Below, in pieces: positions 16,606 to 25,508 of a DNA stretch of 51,988 nt. The stretch's first letter is position 1. Every line of letters starts with the position of its first letter. Origin of the DNA: JALEVB01 sp022768265 (GTDB lineage Bacteria; Bacillota_I; Bacilli_A; Erysipelotrichales; Erysipelotrichaceae); assembly GCA_034168985.1 (NCBI GenBank), contig JAXFJE010000020.1, positions 1-51,988 on the forward strand, read 5' to 3'. The position numbers and the translations under genes are program-made. The notes beneath the pieces were generated by a model. It had not been told where the DNA came from and did not search any database. It worked only from the letters and a program-made list of their open reading frames with translations.

Positions 16606-17499
16606 TCATTGATGGTTTTGGATTACATCTTTTATTGAACCTTCATATTGTTTAAGATAAGTAATTGCTTTTTCATAAGAAATTTTCAATTTAAACATAC
16701 ATATTGCTGCTTTAGCATCATGGTTGGCAATATCATATAGTTCTTTAGCTTGTTCGATCGTACAGTTAGTTGCACTTTGTACGATTGATAACCAGCGATG
16801 GTAAAGCTTTTGATTACTTACATCGACATCTACCATCAAGTTTTCATATACTTTATTTAAGCCAATCATCGTAGCGGTGGAAATCATGTTACATACCATT
16901 TTTTGAGATGTTCCTGCTTTTAGACGAGTAGAGCCAGTTAAGATTTCAGGACCATTATCAATTTCAATAGGCATGCTTACATGCTGAGCAATTTTTGAGC
17001 CTTTATTACATACGATACATGCTGTTTTAGCGTTGATCTTATTAGCATGATCTAAAGCACCAATCACAAAAGGGGTTCTACCACTTGCGGCAAGACCAAT
17101 TACGATATCATTAGTGTTTAATGCAAGATCGATCATGCTTTTTACGCCTAATTCATAACTATCTTCAGCTTCTTCTTTTGCATACATTTGATCTGTACCA
17201 CCAGCAAGGATACCAATTACTTTTTGGGGATCCATCCCAAATGTGGGCGGACATTCTACCGCATCTAACATACCAATTCTCCCACTGGTACCAGCGCCAA
17301 CATAAATGATCCTTCCATCATTCTTGATTGCTTCAATACATGCCTTAATGACGATTTCAATCGCAGCTAATTCTTTTTTGATAGCTGCTAAAACTTTATT
17401 ATCCTCATCGTTCATCAAAGAAATTATTTCATAAGTAGACATCTTGTCTAAATTCATCGATCGTTCGTTTCTTTTTTCGGTCGTTAATTTTTCTAGCAT
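16606..17499 (-). CDS. murQ: N-acetylmuramic acid 6-phosphate etherase
   Basis: 297 residues, normal length. Cleaves the lactyl ether of MurNAc-6-phosphate to give GlcNAc-6-phosphate and lactate in cell-wall sugar recycling. SIS-domain motifs GAGTSGRIGMLDAVECPPTFG (split here as GAGTSGRIGML and AVECPPTFG), AASGRTPFV, NGPEILTGSTRLKAGTSQK and a C-terminal helical UBA-like part are visible. AAAGGAG lies 7 nt before the ATG. Divergent from an RpiR-family regulator that probably controls it. No MurNAc PTS transporter or amidase is in the window, so the substrate must come from genes elsewhere. Confidence 0.96.
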   Translation of the reverse strand: MLEKLTTEKRNERSMNLDKMSTYEIISLMNDEDNKVLAAIKKELAAIEIVIKACIEAIKNDGRIIYVGAGTSGRIGMLDAVECPPTFGMDPQKVIGILAGGTDQMYAKEEAEDSYELGVKSMIDLALNTNDIVIGLAASGRTPFVIGALDHANKINAKTACIVCNKGSKIAQHVSMPIEIDNGPEILTGSTRLKAGTSQKMVCNMISTATMIGLNKVYENLMVDVDVSNQKLYHRWLSIVQSATNCTIEQAKELYDIANHDAKAAICMFKLKISYEKAITYLKQYEGSIKDVIQNHQ

Positions 17500-17521
17500 A
17501 AATAAGCTCCTTTCACTTGTT

Positions 17522-17549
17522 ATTATAAATGAGCTAATTTTTTAGTAAA
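17522..17549 (-). promoter_or_regulatory. murQ promoter
   Basis: Minus strand TTTACT (17549-17544), 16-bp spacer, TATAAT (17527-17522), 23 nt before the murQ start. Confidence 0.65.
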
Positions 17550-17562
17550 TAGCTAAGAGATA

Positions 17563-17583
17563 TTTTGGTACAATGTACCAAAA
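17563..17583. promoter_or_regulatory. Perfect palindromic operator between murQ and RpiR gene
   Basis: TTTTGGTAC-AAT-GTACCAAAA: 9-bp arms around a 3-bp centre. It lies just upstream of the murQ -35 and 40 bp before the regulator's -10. Probable binding site for the divergently encoded RpiR regulator. Confidence 0.75.
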
Positions 17584-17622
17584 AAGTGAAACATTTAAAT
17601 TGTCATCATGGTTAAGACAATA

Positions 17623-17631
17623 TGCTATAAT
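17623..17631 (+). promoter_or_regulatory. Extended -10 promoter of the RpiR gene
   Basis: TG-C-TATAAT (TG at 17623-17624, TATAAT at 17626-17631) without a good -35. Confidence 0.55.
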
Positions 17632-17669
17632 TTTTTTAGATTCTTAGTAAAAATAATGAAGGAGAAATA

Positions 17670-18530
17670 ATGATGGCTAGTATTTTTGCAAAATTAAAGG
17701 ATGTAAATTTGTTTTCGGCATCAGAATATGAAGTAGTAAAATTTATTCTAGCTAAACCTCAAAAAGTGGTACATATGAGTATTAGAAGCATAGCTGAAGA
17801 AACTTATACCAGTCCATCGACCATAATGCGAACATGTCGTAAGTTATCAGATGGTGGCTTTGCAGAATTTCGTATCCAATTGGCTAAAGAAATAATGCAA
17901 TTTAAACCAAATGAAGCTAAAACTTCCCATCAAGAAGCAATGGCTAAGAAAATGGAAAATACTCAACAAATTATGAGTGAGCTAAAAGATTGTGTGATAA
18001 ATTCTATTAATTGTACGCAAGAATTAATAAATGCTGATATCATTGAAAATGTCATTCAAACTATCAATAAAGCTAAGACCATTGATATTTATGGCAGAGG
18101 ATCATCAAATAGCGTTGGTAGGGATTTTCGATATAAAATGTTTCGGCTAGGATATAATGTCCACTTATTTGAGGGAATCGATCTTCAGGCCATTCAAGCT
18201 TTAAATTCAGATGATACACACTGTGCGATCATTATTTCAAGTTCTGGGGAAACACCAGAAATCATCAATTTTGCTAAAATTTTAAATGCAAATGCTACGC
18301 CAGTAATTACGATCACCGGATCACAAGATTGTACTTTATTGCAATATAGCGATTATCCTTTGTTTATTAAATGCTTTGAAACGAATAAATATGTTGGTGG
18401 TATCACTTCCAGAAGTGCGATGCAATATGTTTTAGATACCATCTACTTTGCTATTTTGAATTTGGATCATGAGCATTTTTCCCAAAAGATATTAGCTACT
18501 TTTGTGCCAGATACGATTGCAAACAAATGA
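17670..18530 (+). CDS. RpiR-family regulator (MurR-like)
   Basis: 286 residues. N-terminal HTH_6 domain (about 1-77; MSIRSIAEETYTSPSTIMRTCRKL) and C-terminal SIS sugar-phosphate-binding domain (about 120-255; IDIYGRGSSNSVGRDFRYK and IIISSSGETPEIINFA). Divergent from murQ, so MurNAc-6-phosphate is the likely effector (inference from neighbourhood). Two ATGs in a row (17670 and 17673) follow GGAG; the second has the better 8-nt spacing. Confidence 0.93.
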   Translation: MMASIFAKLKDVNLFSASEYEVVKFILAKPQKVVHMSIRSIAEETYTSPSTIMRTCRKLSDGGFAEFRIQLAKEIMQFKPNEAKTSHQEAMAKKMENTQQIMSELKDCVINSINCTQELINADIIENVIQTINKAKTIDIYGRGSSNSVGRDFRYKMFRLGYNVHLFEGIDLQAIQALNSDDTHCAIIISSSGETPEIINFAKILNANATPVITITGSQDCTLLQYSDYPLFIKCFETNKYVGGITSRSAMQYVLDTIYFAILNLDHEHFSQKILATFVPDTIANK

Positions 18531-18558
18531 TATAAGAAAAGTTATTTAGGTGGGTTAT

Positions 18559-19461
18559 ATGCAAGAAAATCGATTATTTAAATTGTTATATTATTTAGTT
18601 GAACATGGTAAGACATCCGCTGCTCAATTGGCAGAAAAAATGGAAGTTTCGGTTAGGACGATTTATCGTGATATTGATGTGCTAAGTAGCGTGGGGGTTC
18701 CAATATATGTTACGATAGGACGTAATGGTGGTGTGCAAATTGCGGATGAGTTCATCATAGATCGAATGATGCTCAGTGACAGGGAGAAAGAAGATATTTT
18801 ATCAGCTTTACAAAGTTTTGCTAAGATCGAGCATGATAAAACAGCTACTTTAAGTAAATTATCAGCGATGTTTACAAGTAAAAGTGATAGTTGGCTTGAA
18901 GTAGATTTATCTACTTGGGAAAAAGAAACACATGATGATCAAAAGTTCATGCAATTTAAACAATCCATCATCAATAAAAATAAAATGAAAATTACTTACG
19001 CTAATAATAAAGGAGAAATTAAAGAGCGGATCATTTGTCCACTTAAACTTGTTTATAAAGCTAGTAATTGGTATGTAAAAGCTTATTGTGAGCATCAAGC
19101 TGCTTATCGTATCTTTAAGTTATCACGAATCATTCAATTCACGATACTAGATAGACATTTTGTATCGATGAATTATCCTGAAGAACTTGTTAATAATCCT
19201 AAAAGTGAATATGAGGAAGTTATTTTGGTGTTTTCAGCTGACATGGCATTTCGAGTTTATGATGAATTTGCAATAGATAAGATCAAAAATGATGAAGATG
19301 GTAACTTGATCGTCAAAACTTGGATGCCTAAAGAAGGATGGACGATTAGTTATCTATTATCTTTTGGAGCTAAGGTCAAAGTTCTTTACCCGCGTTATCT
19401 AAAACAAGCATTATTTAATGAAGCAAATAAAATATGTACATTTTATAAAACCATGACATAG
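18559..19461 (+). CDS. HTH/WYL-domain transcriptional regulator (YafY type)
   Basis: 300 residues from the ATG at 18559; a GTG at 18550 overlaps the likely AGGTGG ribosome binding site. HTH_11 domain at 1-60 (LFKLLYYLVEHGKTSAAQLAEKM, then VSVRTIYRDIDVLSSVGVPI; quoted in parts), WYL domain at about 135-215 (ICPLKLVYKASNWYVKAYCE, RIFKLSRI) and a WCX-like C-terminus. WYL domains sense nucleotides or other small ligands. It follows the RpiR gene by 28 nt on the same strand and ends in its own terminator. Target unknown. Confidence 0.92.
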   Translation: MQENRLFKLLYYLVEHGKTSAAQLAEKMEVSVRTIYRDIDVLSSVGVPIYVTIGRNGGVQIADEFIIDRMMLSDREKEDILSALQSFAKIEHDKTATLSKLSAMFTSKSDSWLEVDLSTWEKETHDDQKFMQFKQSIINKNKMKITYANNKGEIKERIICPLKLVYKASNWYVKAYCEHQAAYRIFKLSRIIQFTILDRHFVSMNYPEELVNNPKSEYEEVILVFSADMAFRVYDEFAIDKIKNDEDGNLIVKTWMPKEGWTISYLLSFGAKVKVLYPRYLKQALFNEANKICTFYKTMT

Positions 19462-19476
19462 GTTGTCATGGTTTTA
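19446..19476. terminator. Terminator after the WYL gene
   Basis: Perfect 13-bp stem TAAAACCATGACA (19446-19458) / TGTCATGGTTTTA (19464-19476) with a 5-nt loop holding part of the WYL stop codon; U-rich arm gives termination. Confidence 0.75.
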
Positions 19477-19507
19477 TTGTTATAATATAAAAAAGAGGTA
19501 AGATAAC

Positions 19508-20257
19508 ATGATAGATGAATATATTACGCTGAATCAAGAAAATATCGAGCAAGAACATTTATGTTGTGCAATAGCTGATAAGAAGCATCAACAAGGGGTA
19601 GAAATTAAAAAAGCATGGTTGAAACAACGCTTAAACGAAGGTCATGTTTTTCGTAAGCTCAATGCTAAAGCTAAAGTATTTATTGAATATGCACCGTTAG
19701 AAAAAGCGTGGGTGCCTATAGATGGTAAGGATATGCTGTACATTTATTGTTTATGGGTTGCAGGTTCATATAAAGATAAAGGATATGCGAAACAATTGTT
19801 AAATTATTGCTTGATGGATGCTAAAAAACAAGGAAAGCAAGGTGTATGTGTATTAAGTAGCAGTAAGAAAAAACCATTTTTAGCAGATAAAAAATTTTTT
19901 GAACATCATGGTTTTAAGGTAGTAGATAAGGTACAAGATTACGAATTGCTCGTCTTTAGTTTTAATGGTGATAAACCAGTTATCTATCCACAGGCTAAAT
20001 TGATGCAAATAACCCAACAAGAATTAACGATATACTATGGTTCACAATGTCCATATATCCATAATTGTATTCAAGAAATTACTGATTATTGTCAAAGAAA
20101 TCATCTTGCGTTAAATCTTGTAGCGATCGATGATATAAATAAAGCAAAGTCATTACCATGTATCTTTAATAATTGGGCAGTTTTTTATAAAGGAAATTTT
20201 GTTACCCATCATTTATTAAATGCAAATTCTTTACAAAAGATATTAGCTAAATTGTGA
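19508..20257 (+). CDS. GNAT N-acetyltransferase with YoaP-like C-terminus
   Basis: 249 residues. The first ~155 residues are a GNAT fold: LYIYCLWVAGSYKDKGYAKQLL contains the acetyl-CoA loop (YKDKGYAKQLL), followed by KFFEHHGFKVVDKVQDYELL. The C-terminal ~80 residues (ITQQELTIYYGSQCPYIHNC ... NWAVFYKGNFVTHHLLNANSL) resemble the YoaP family tail, a thioredoxin-like region with Cys in SQCPYIHNC. Substrate unknown. AGAGGT lies upstream. The stop overlaps a possible GTG start of the radical SAM gene. Confidence 0.85.
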   Translation: MIDEYITLNQENIEQEHLCCAIADKKHQQGVEIKKAWLKQRLNEGHVFRKLNAKAKVFIEYAPLEKAWVPIDGKDMLYIYCLWVAGSYKDKGYAKQLLNYCLMDAKKQGKQGVCVLSSSKKKPFLADKKFFEHHGFKVVDKVQDYELLVFSFNGDKPVIYPQAKLMQITQQELTIYYGSQCPYIHNCIQEITDYCQRNHLALNLVAIDDINKAKSLPCIFNNWAVFYKGNFVTHHLLNANSLQKILAKL

Positions 20258-20265
20258 GGCTGAGC

Positions 20266-21138
20266 ATGCATTTTGTTCAAGCTAAAGGAATATTATCCGC
20301 TAATAATGGGATGAATATTTATCGTGGATGTCAACATGGATGTATCTATTGTGATTCTAGAAGCAAATGTTATCAGATCAATCATCCTTTTGAAGATATC
20401 GAAGTTAAAGCAAACGCTATCGAATTGCTCGAAAAAACGCTAAAAACAAAACGTCATAAAGTGATGGTAGGAACAGGGGCCATGAGCGATCCCTATATTC
20501 CGTTAGAAAATGAGTTAAGAATGACTCGTCAAGCATTAGAGATAATCGAAAAATATGGTCATGGGGTTAGTTTGTTGACCAAATCGGATCGAATATTGCA
20601 AGATTTAGATATATTGCAGCGTATAAATGCAAAAACTAAATGCGTGGTCCAGATGACCCTGACAACCTATGATGAAAATTTATGTAAGATCTTAGAGCCT
20701 AATGTTTGTACTACCAAGGCCCGGTTTCACGCTTTACAAAAGCTGCATGAAGCTGGTATTCCTACCATTGTTTGGCTTGATCCAATTCTTCCTTTTATCA
20801 ATGATACACCACAAAATATCAATGGAATATTAGATTATTGCCTACAAGCAAAGGTATATGGCATCGTTTGTTTTGGTATGGGGCTTACTTTAAGAGCAGG
20901 TAATCGAGAATATTTTTATCAGCAATTAGATCAGCATTTTCCTATGTTAAAAACAAAGTATCAACAGACTTATGGTCTAAGCTACCAAATAACCAGTCAA
21001 CATAATCACCAATTAATGAAGCTATTATACGCTCGTTGTAAAAAACATCACATCGTTTGTGATATCAACCAAATCTTCAAATATCTAAAAACGATGGAAA
21101 TAAAACAACAAACCCAGCAATTAAGCTTGTTTGATTAA
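20266..21138 (+). CDS. Radical SAM protein (SPL/Rv2578c-like)
   Basis: 290 residues from the ATG at 20266, which has GTGAGG 6 nt upstream. An alternative GTG at 20254 overlaps the previous stop. The iron-sulfur motif C22-x3-C26-x2-C29 (RGCQHGCIYCD) is of the spore-photoproduct-lyase-like subgroup; GTGAMSDPYIPLE and SLLTKSDRILQDLD are also typical of this subgroup. These proteins share features with photoproduct lyase but most lack a known reaction. It is cotranscribed with the GNAT protein. Confidence 0.9.
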   Translation: MHFVQAKGILSANNGMNIYRGCQHGCIYCDSRSKCYQINHPFEDIEVKANAIELLEKTLKTKRHKVMVGTGAMSDPYIPLENELRMTRQALEIIEKYGHGVSLLTKSDRILQDLDILQRINAKTKCVVQMTLTTYDENLCKILEPNVCTTKARFHALQKLHEAGIPTIVWLDPILPFINDTPQNINGILDYCLQAKVYGIVCFGMGLTLRAGNREYFYQQLDQHFPMLKTKYQQTYGLSYQITSQHNHQLMKLLYARCKKHHIVCDINQIFKYLKTMEIKQQTQQLSLFD

Positions 21139-21155
21139 AGAAAGGAACATAATAT

Positions 21156-21788
21156 ATGGCATTTGATTATAAAAAAGAATATAAAGAATATTATCTACCA
21201 AAAAATAAACCCATGATCGTTGATCTGCCAAAGATGAATTATCTTGCCGTTAGAGGAAAAGGCGATCCCAACAGGGAAGATGGTGAATATAAAAAAGCTA
21301 TTCCTTTATTATACGCTATTGCTTTTACCATCAAGATGAGCAAAAAGACCAATCATCATATCGATGGTTATTTTGATTATGTCATGCCGCCATTAGAAGG
21401 CTTATGGTGGCAAAAGGGCATAAATGGAGTTGATTATGCCCATAAAGAAAATTTTAATTTTATCTCTATGATACGTTTGCCTGATTTTGTAACCAAAGAA
21501 GATTTTGCATGGGCTATTCAAGAAGCAACCATCAAAAAGCAGAAAGATTTTTCCAAAGTAGAATTTTTTACTTATGAGGAAGGCGCATGTGTTCAATGCA
21601 TGCATATTGGATCGTATGATGATGAACCTAGTACTGTGGAAATGATGCATCAATTTATCAAAGAAAAGGGATATGAATTAGCATTTGCTGATGGACGTAT
21701 GCACCATGAAATCTATATCAGCGATCCAAGAAGAACAGATATCACTAAATTAAAAACGGTCATTAGGCATCCTATTGTTAAAATATAA
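21156..21788 (+). CDS. GyrI-like small-molecule-binding domain protein
   Basis: 210 residues. The start (FDYKKEYKEYYLPKNKP) and the motifs LAVRGKGDPNREDGEYKKAI, LEGLWWQ and HEIYISDPRRTD are those of the stand-alone GyrI-like (SOUL/BacE type) proteins common in gut Bacillota. The fold binds hydrophobic or cationic small molecules and some members hydrolyse cyclopropanoids. No DNA-binding domain. AAAGGA lies before the ATG; 17 nt after the radical SAM gene, so likely in one operon. Confidence 0.88.
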   Translation: MAFDYKKEYKEYYLPKNKPMIVDLPKMNYLAVRGKGDPNREDGEYKKAIPLLYAIAFTIKMSKKTNHHIDGYFDYVMPPLEGLWWQKGINGVDYAHKENFNFISMIRLPDFVTKEDFAWAIQEATIKKQKDFSKVEFFTYEEGACVQCMHIGSYDDEPSTVEMMHQFIKEKGYELAFADGRMHHEIYISDPRRTDITKLKTVIRHPIVKI

Positions 21789-21911
21789 GCAATTTATATA
21801 CGAAAAGGGAATAATGATAAAATAATCTAATGTGCTATCTAGTTCTTTTCAATATAAATGATATAATAAAAATATCATAAATTTATTTGGGGGATAAATA
21901 GGGGGATGCAT

Positions 21912-22565
21912 ATGGATGAAGAAACTAATGATAAAAGCCAAAAAAAGAGAGAGCGAAAAGAAAAAATGAAAAAAATTGCTAATGATGTAGGAAATAAGCA
22001 ATTTAGTGTAAAAAAGATATTTTTATTTTTTTTAGTCGTTATGGCAGTCGGAATAGCGATTTATATTTGGCGTGAAAAAAAAGACTATACACCAGAAGTA
22101 AATACAATTTCTTCTTTGGAAAAAGTTGTTGAAACGAGTAAATTGTCAACATATCAAACTGTATTCAACGGGATAGCAGTAAAAGAGAATGATAAAGATC
22201 CAAAAAAAGTTGATTATTATGTTAGATATGAAGGTTCTGTCAAAGCAGGTTTTGATTTTGCAAAGATAATCATCAGCGAAGATAAGGATGCTAAGAATAT
22301 TGTAGTTACTTTGCCAGAAATCGAATTACAAGATCCCATAGTTAAAATCGAAAGTTTAGATTTTATTGTGGTTAACAAAAAGATCGATCGGAAATCAATC
22401 ATTGCCCCAGCATATAAATTAGCTGAAGATGATGTAAGAGAAGAATCTTCAAAGCAGGAAGCAATAAAAAAATATGCACGACAAAATGCTGAAAATTTAA
22501 TTGAAGGTTTGCTGACACCTTTTGTAAATCAATTTAATGATGATTATACAATTGTATTTAATTAA
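21912..22565 (+). CDS. DUF4230 membrane-anchored protein
   Basis: About 217 residues from ATG 21912 (GGGGG 6 nt upstream; another ATG at 21906 directly follows it). A basic cytoplasmic tail of ~35 residues rich in Lys is followed by one membrane helix (about 36-54, IFLFFLVVMAVGIAIYIW) and an extracellular DUF4230-like domain (YYVRYEGSVKAGFDFAKIII, VVTLPEIELQDPIVKIESLD; quoted in parts). Function of the family is unknown. It is followed 13 nt later by a lipoprotein of the same family. Confidence 0.82.
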   Translation: MDEETNDKSQKKRERKEKMKKIANDVGNKQFSVKKIFLFFLVVMAVGIAIYIWREKKDYTPEVNTISSLEKVVETSKLSTYQTVFNGIAVKENDKDPKKVDYYVRYEGSVKAGFDFAKIIISEDKDAKNIVVTLPEIELQDPIVKIESLDFIVVNKKIDRKSIIAPAYKLAEDDVREESSKQEAIKKYARQNAENLIEGLLTPFVNQFNDDYTIVFN

Positions 22566-22578
22566 AGAGGGTAAGATG

Positions 22579-23202
22579 ATGAAAAGAATAGTAAGATACA
22601 TTTTCTGTCTAGGTTTAGTTTTATCTTTGTGTGGATGTCAGCAGGATAAGAAAGTAGATAAAACCATTGAAATAAGCGAAATGCGCGCAATCTCAGAAAT
22701 GGCAACATTAGAATGTTATTTTCACAATGTTGCGACTTATGAACAAGCAGTCGAAAAATTTTGGCCATGGGAACCAGATTCTACTAGATTTTGGGTAGAG
22801 TATGATGGCATAGTATATATTGGTATTGATGTGGATAAACTTAAAGTTACGGTTGATAATGATGAAGTTACAGTAGATTTACCACAAGCAATCGTTTTAG
22901 ACTCAAAAGTAAATTCAGCATCTTTAACAGAAGATTCATTTATTTATGATAGAGATACAAAAATGCCTAATGAACAGCAACAAGCAAAAGCATTTGAAGA
23001 ATCAAAACAAAATATGGAAGAATCTGCCAAAAATAATTCAGCTTTACTAAATAATGCGAGAGATAATACTAAGGAGCTTTTAGAAAATTATATTCAATCA
23101 GTGAGTTCAATAACAGGAATTGATTATAAGATTAATTGGAATTATTTAGAAGCTGAAGAAACAAATGAAGAAATAGAAACACCAGTAGAAGAAAGTGTCT
23201 AG
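22579..23202 (+). CDS. DUF4230-like lipoprotein
   Basis: 207 residues from ATG 22579 (AGAGGG 7 nt upstream; a tandem ATG lies at 22576). Signal peptide with lipobox LCGC and lipidated C20, then a domain like its neighbour: FWVEYDGIVYIGIDVDKLKV, VTVDLPQAIVLDSKVN. A Lys/Glu/Gln helical stretch (about 140-175) and an acidic tail follow. The pair is a membrane-helix form plus lipoprotein form of one domain, likely by duplication, and the two may form a complex at the outer membrane face. Function unknown. Confidence 0.82.
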   Translation: MKRIVRYIFCLGLVLSLCGCQQDKKVDKTIEISEMRAISEMATLECYFHNVATYEQAVEKFWPWEPDSTRFWVEYDGIVYIGIDVDKLKVTVDNDEVTVDLPQAIVLDSKVNSASLTEDSFIYDRDTKMPNEQQQAKAFEESKQNMEESAKNNSALLNNARDNTKELLENYIQSVSSITGIDYKINWNYLEAEETNEEIETPVEESV

Positions 23203-23228
23203 TCTATTTTATTTGATGTAAATATGTC

Positions 23229-23265
23229 AAAAAGATTGTTGTTAATGTGAAATGACAATCTTTTT
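23229..23265. terminator. Bidirectional terminator
   Basis: AAAAAGATTGT (23229-23239) / ACAATCTTTTT (23255-23265), 11-bp stem with A-rich and T-rich flanks on both strands, between convergent lipoprotein and MATE genes. Confidence 0.8.
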
Positions 23266-23266
23266 A

Positions 23267-24601
23267 TTAAGACTTTTTAAAGATTTCGTTATGATAGTAA
23301 GACCATAACAATTGCATTAACATCATTACCCAGATCAAAGGCTCCGTGATACAGATGCCAATAAAACCTAAAGATGGGATCAATAATACTACAAACGCAA
23401 GTTTACCGACCATTTCAATGATGCTGGAAAATAAAGGAACGATCTTTTGTCCTAGTCCTTGTAAAGAACATCTTAAATTTAATAGTACACATAATGATGG
23501 GAAAAAGATAGCTGATATTTTTAAATAAGTGCTGCCATAATAAATGATTTGATCATTGCTTGTAGATAATATCAATTTAACAAGGATATCACTAGTTAAG
23601 AAAATGATCGCAATGGAAATAATTGACCAAATGATGATCATGATATTGCTTTGACGTACTCCATCTTTAATACGCTGGATATTTTGAGCACCATAGTTTT
23701 GCGATACATAAGTAGTTAGAGCAGTTGCCAAAGCAGACATCGGTAAGGTGAACAAGCTCATGACCTTGCGAGCACCGATATATCCTGCGATAACTTCGGT
23801 ACCACATTTGTTGATTGCAGTCTGTAATATTACCGTACCTGTAGCGACGATAGAAAGCATTAGTCCCATGCTTAGACCTTGACCAATTAGATCTTTGTAA
23901 AGGAATTTATCTATGGTGAATGAATGACGATTAGGAACTAGGATTTTTTCTTTAAATTTGATATATATCAAGCAAAGCGCAGCAGATATGGCTTGCGATA
24001 TTACTGTTGCGATGGCTGCTCCTTGTACACCTGATTTAAATTTAACGATAAATAAGATATCTAAGCCAATATTTAAAATAGAAGATATGAATAATGCAAT
24101 CAAAGGGATGATGGAATTTCCTTTAGCTCTTAAGATCCCACTTGCCATATTATAGGTCAAAGTAATTCCAACACATATACATACGACAAATAAATAGCTA
24201 TAAGCTTGCTCAAAGATGCTGCTAGGCGTGTTTAATAAATGCATCAATGGTTTTAAAGCAAAAAGTGATAAGCTCATGATGATCAGCGTCAATATTGCCC
24301 CTAAGCAAATAGATGCTGCAATAGCTTTCTTTAAATTTGCTTCATCATTAGCGCCAACATATCTAGCGATAACAACGCTAAAACCACTGCCCACACCTGT
24401 AGCAAAACCAACTAATAATTCAAATAATGAAGCAGTAGAACCCATGGCTGCTAAGGCATTATCACCTAGATAATAACCAACGATCATCGTATCGATAGTG
24501 TTATATAATTGTTGAAATAAATTGGCAAATAATATTGGTAGCGTAAAAGCTATCAAGACATTTAAGATCTTACCATTAGTTAAATTAACTTGTTTGTTCA
24601 T
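23267..24601 (-). CDS. MATE family efflux transporter
   Basis: 444 residues, normal length, twelve membrane helices in two similar halves. Motifs LFQQLYNTIDTMIVGYYLGD at the N-terminus and YVSQNYGAQNIQRIKDG in the second half are those of the DinF/MepA-like MATE branch. Cation-coupled export of drugs or metabolites; substrate unknown. No kinase domain, and no riboswitch could be found in its 187-bp upstream gap, which holds only a 7-bp inverted repeat TCTACAA (24617-24623) / TTGTAGA (24643-24649). The ribosome binding site (GAGAG) is weak. Confidence 0.93.
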   Translation of the reverse strand: MNKQVNLTNGKILNVLIAFTLPILFANLFQQLYNTIDTMIVGYYLGDNALAAMGSTASLFELLVGFATGVGSGFSVVIARYVGANDEANLKKAIAASICLGAILTLIIMSLSLFALKPLMHLLNTPSSIFEQAYSYLFVVCICVGITLTYNMASGILRAKGNSIIPLIALFISSILNIGLDILFIVKFKSGVQGAAIATVISQAISAALCLIYIKFKEKILVPNRHSFTIDKFLYKDLIGQGLSMGLMLSIVATGTVILQTAINKCGTEVIAGYIGARKVMSLFTLPMSALATALTTYVSQNYGAQNIQRIKDGVRQSNIMIIIWSIISIAIIFLTSDILVKLILSTSNDQIIYYGSTYLKISAIFFPSLCVLLNLRCSLQGLGQKIVPLFSSIIEMVGKLAFVVLLIPSLGFIGICITEPLIWVMMLMQLLWSYYHNEIFKKS

Positions 24602-24788
24602 GTTACATCTCTCAATTCTACAAGGAATTAGTATAAAGTAAATTGTAGATAAACGCTAGATGTTTTTGGTTAATTAGTGATAGATGGTATTAATTTGAAA
24701 TAAATTTCTTTCAATATGTAAAAAATAAAGAATAATTGCTTTGTTTTTTCAAAACTATTATATTATTAGCATATCAACAAATAAGAAA

Positions 24789-25328
24789 TTATCTTGATAA
24801 TAAAGATTTAGCTAATTGTATTTGTTTGTCACGTTCCTTAATAGCTTCGATTTTGCTGTTATGATTAAAAAGGTTATTAACCTTTATTGCATAATCAGCT
24901 GAAACGATTGCGTGTCCTCGCATATGACCTGTTGCAATAGCTTGTGCATAAACTCTTGATGAAAATTTGCTTATATCATTAATAGAATTTTTCGCAAGTG
25001 TATTAGCTAAAAATCCAGCTTTTCTTAATTCAAATGCAGAGATTTTATTATCAATTCTTTTTAGGAGAGCCTTTCTTGTTTCAATCATAATATCATTTTT
25101 TCGTTTTTCATCTCCGATATTTATATAACAAATAAAGTTTTCAGCATTTCTAATTGACCAAATCGCTAGGTCTTTCTGAGATAAATTTGCAAGAATGCTT
25201 TCTAATTCCATTCTTTTGTTTATATCATCAGTGATTTTTATTTTATACGGCGATGGAATTACCATCATGTTTTCAATATATAGTTGTCTTTCGTGTTCAT
25301 TCCAAGCATACTCTTCAGGTTTGATCAT
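24789..25328 (-). CDS. Imm-5-like putative immunity protein (orphan)
   Basis: 179 residues from ATG 25328, which has AGAGGT 5 nt upstream; the in-frame extension to 25409 lacks a site. The C-terminal half (SRVYAQAIATGHMRGHAIVSA, with DYAIKVNN after; quoted in parts) resembles the helical Imm-5-type immunity family, where an AxAxGHxxxHA pattern is typical. The N-terminal half (IWSIRNAENFICYI) is helical too. Known relatives are linked to polymorphic toxins, but no toxin gene is next to it here. The call rests on one motif. Confidence 0.55.
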   Translation of the reverse strand: MIKPEEYAWNEHERQLYIENMMVIPSPYKIKITDDINKRMELESILANLSQKDLAIWSIRNAENFICYINIGDEKRKNDIMIETRKALLKRIDNKISAFELRKAGFLANTLAKNSINDISKFSSRVYAQAIATGHMRGHAIVSADYAIKVNNLFNHNSKIEAIKERDKQIQLAKSLLSR

Positions 25329-25450
25329 ATATACCTCTATAAAATTATATTTCTTGTTAATGATAAAAAAACATTTATCATTAGAAATTATAGCAAAAGT
25401 TGTCACCATAAGGTTAGATATTCTACATTATTTTACTTTATAGATTAGCT

Positions 25451-25474
25451 ACTAGATAATTTGAGTTATCTAGT
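25451..25474. promoter_or_regulatory. Inverted repeat upstream of the LytTR regulator gene
   Basis: ACTAGATAA (25451-25459) / TTATCTAGT (25466-25474), perfect 9-bp arms and 6-nt centre, 35 bp before the LytTR regulator start, followed by TATAAA. Could be an operator or a weak terminator of unknown direction; there is no T-run, so operator is preferred. Confidence 0.45.
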
Positions 25475-25508
25475 ATAAAATAAACTAATAAAATTAAGGA
25501 GAAAAGTG

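Noticed and set aside
24602..24788. Riboswitch before the second MATE gene
   Set aside because: No GTTTCTAC or CCGTAAA signature and no terminator; only a 7-bp inverted repeat.
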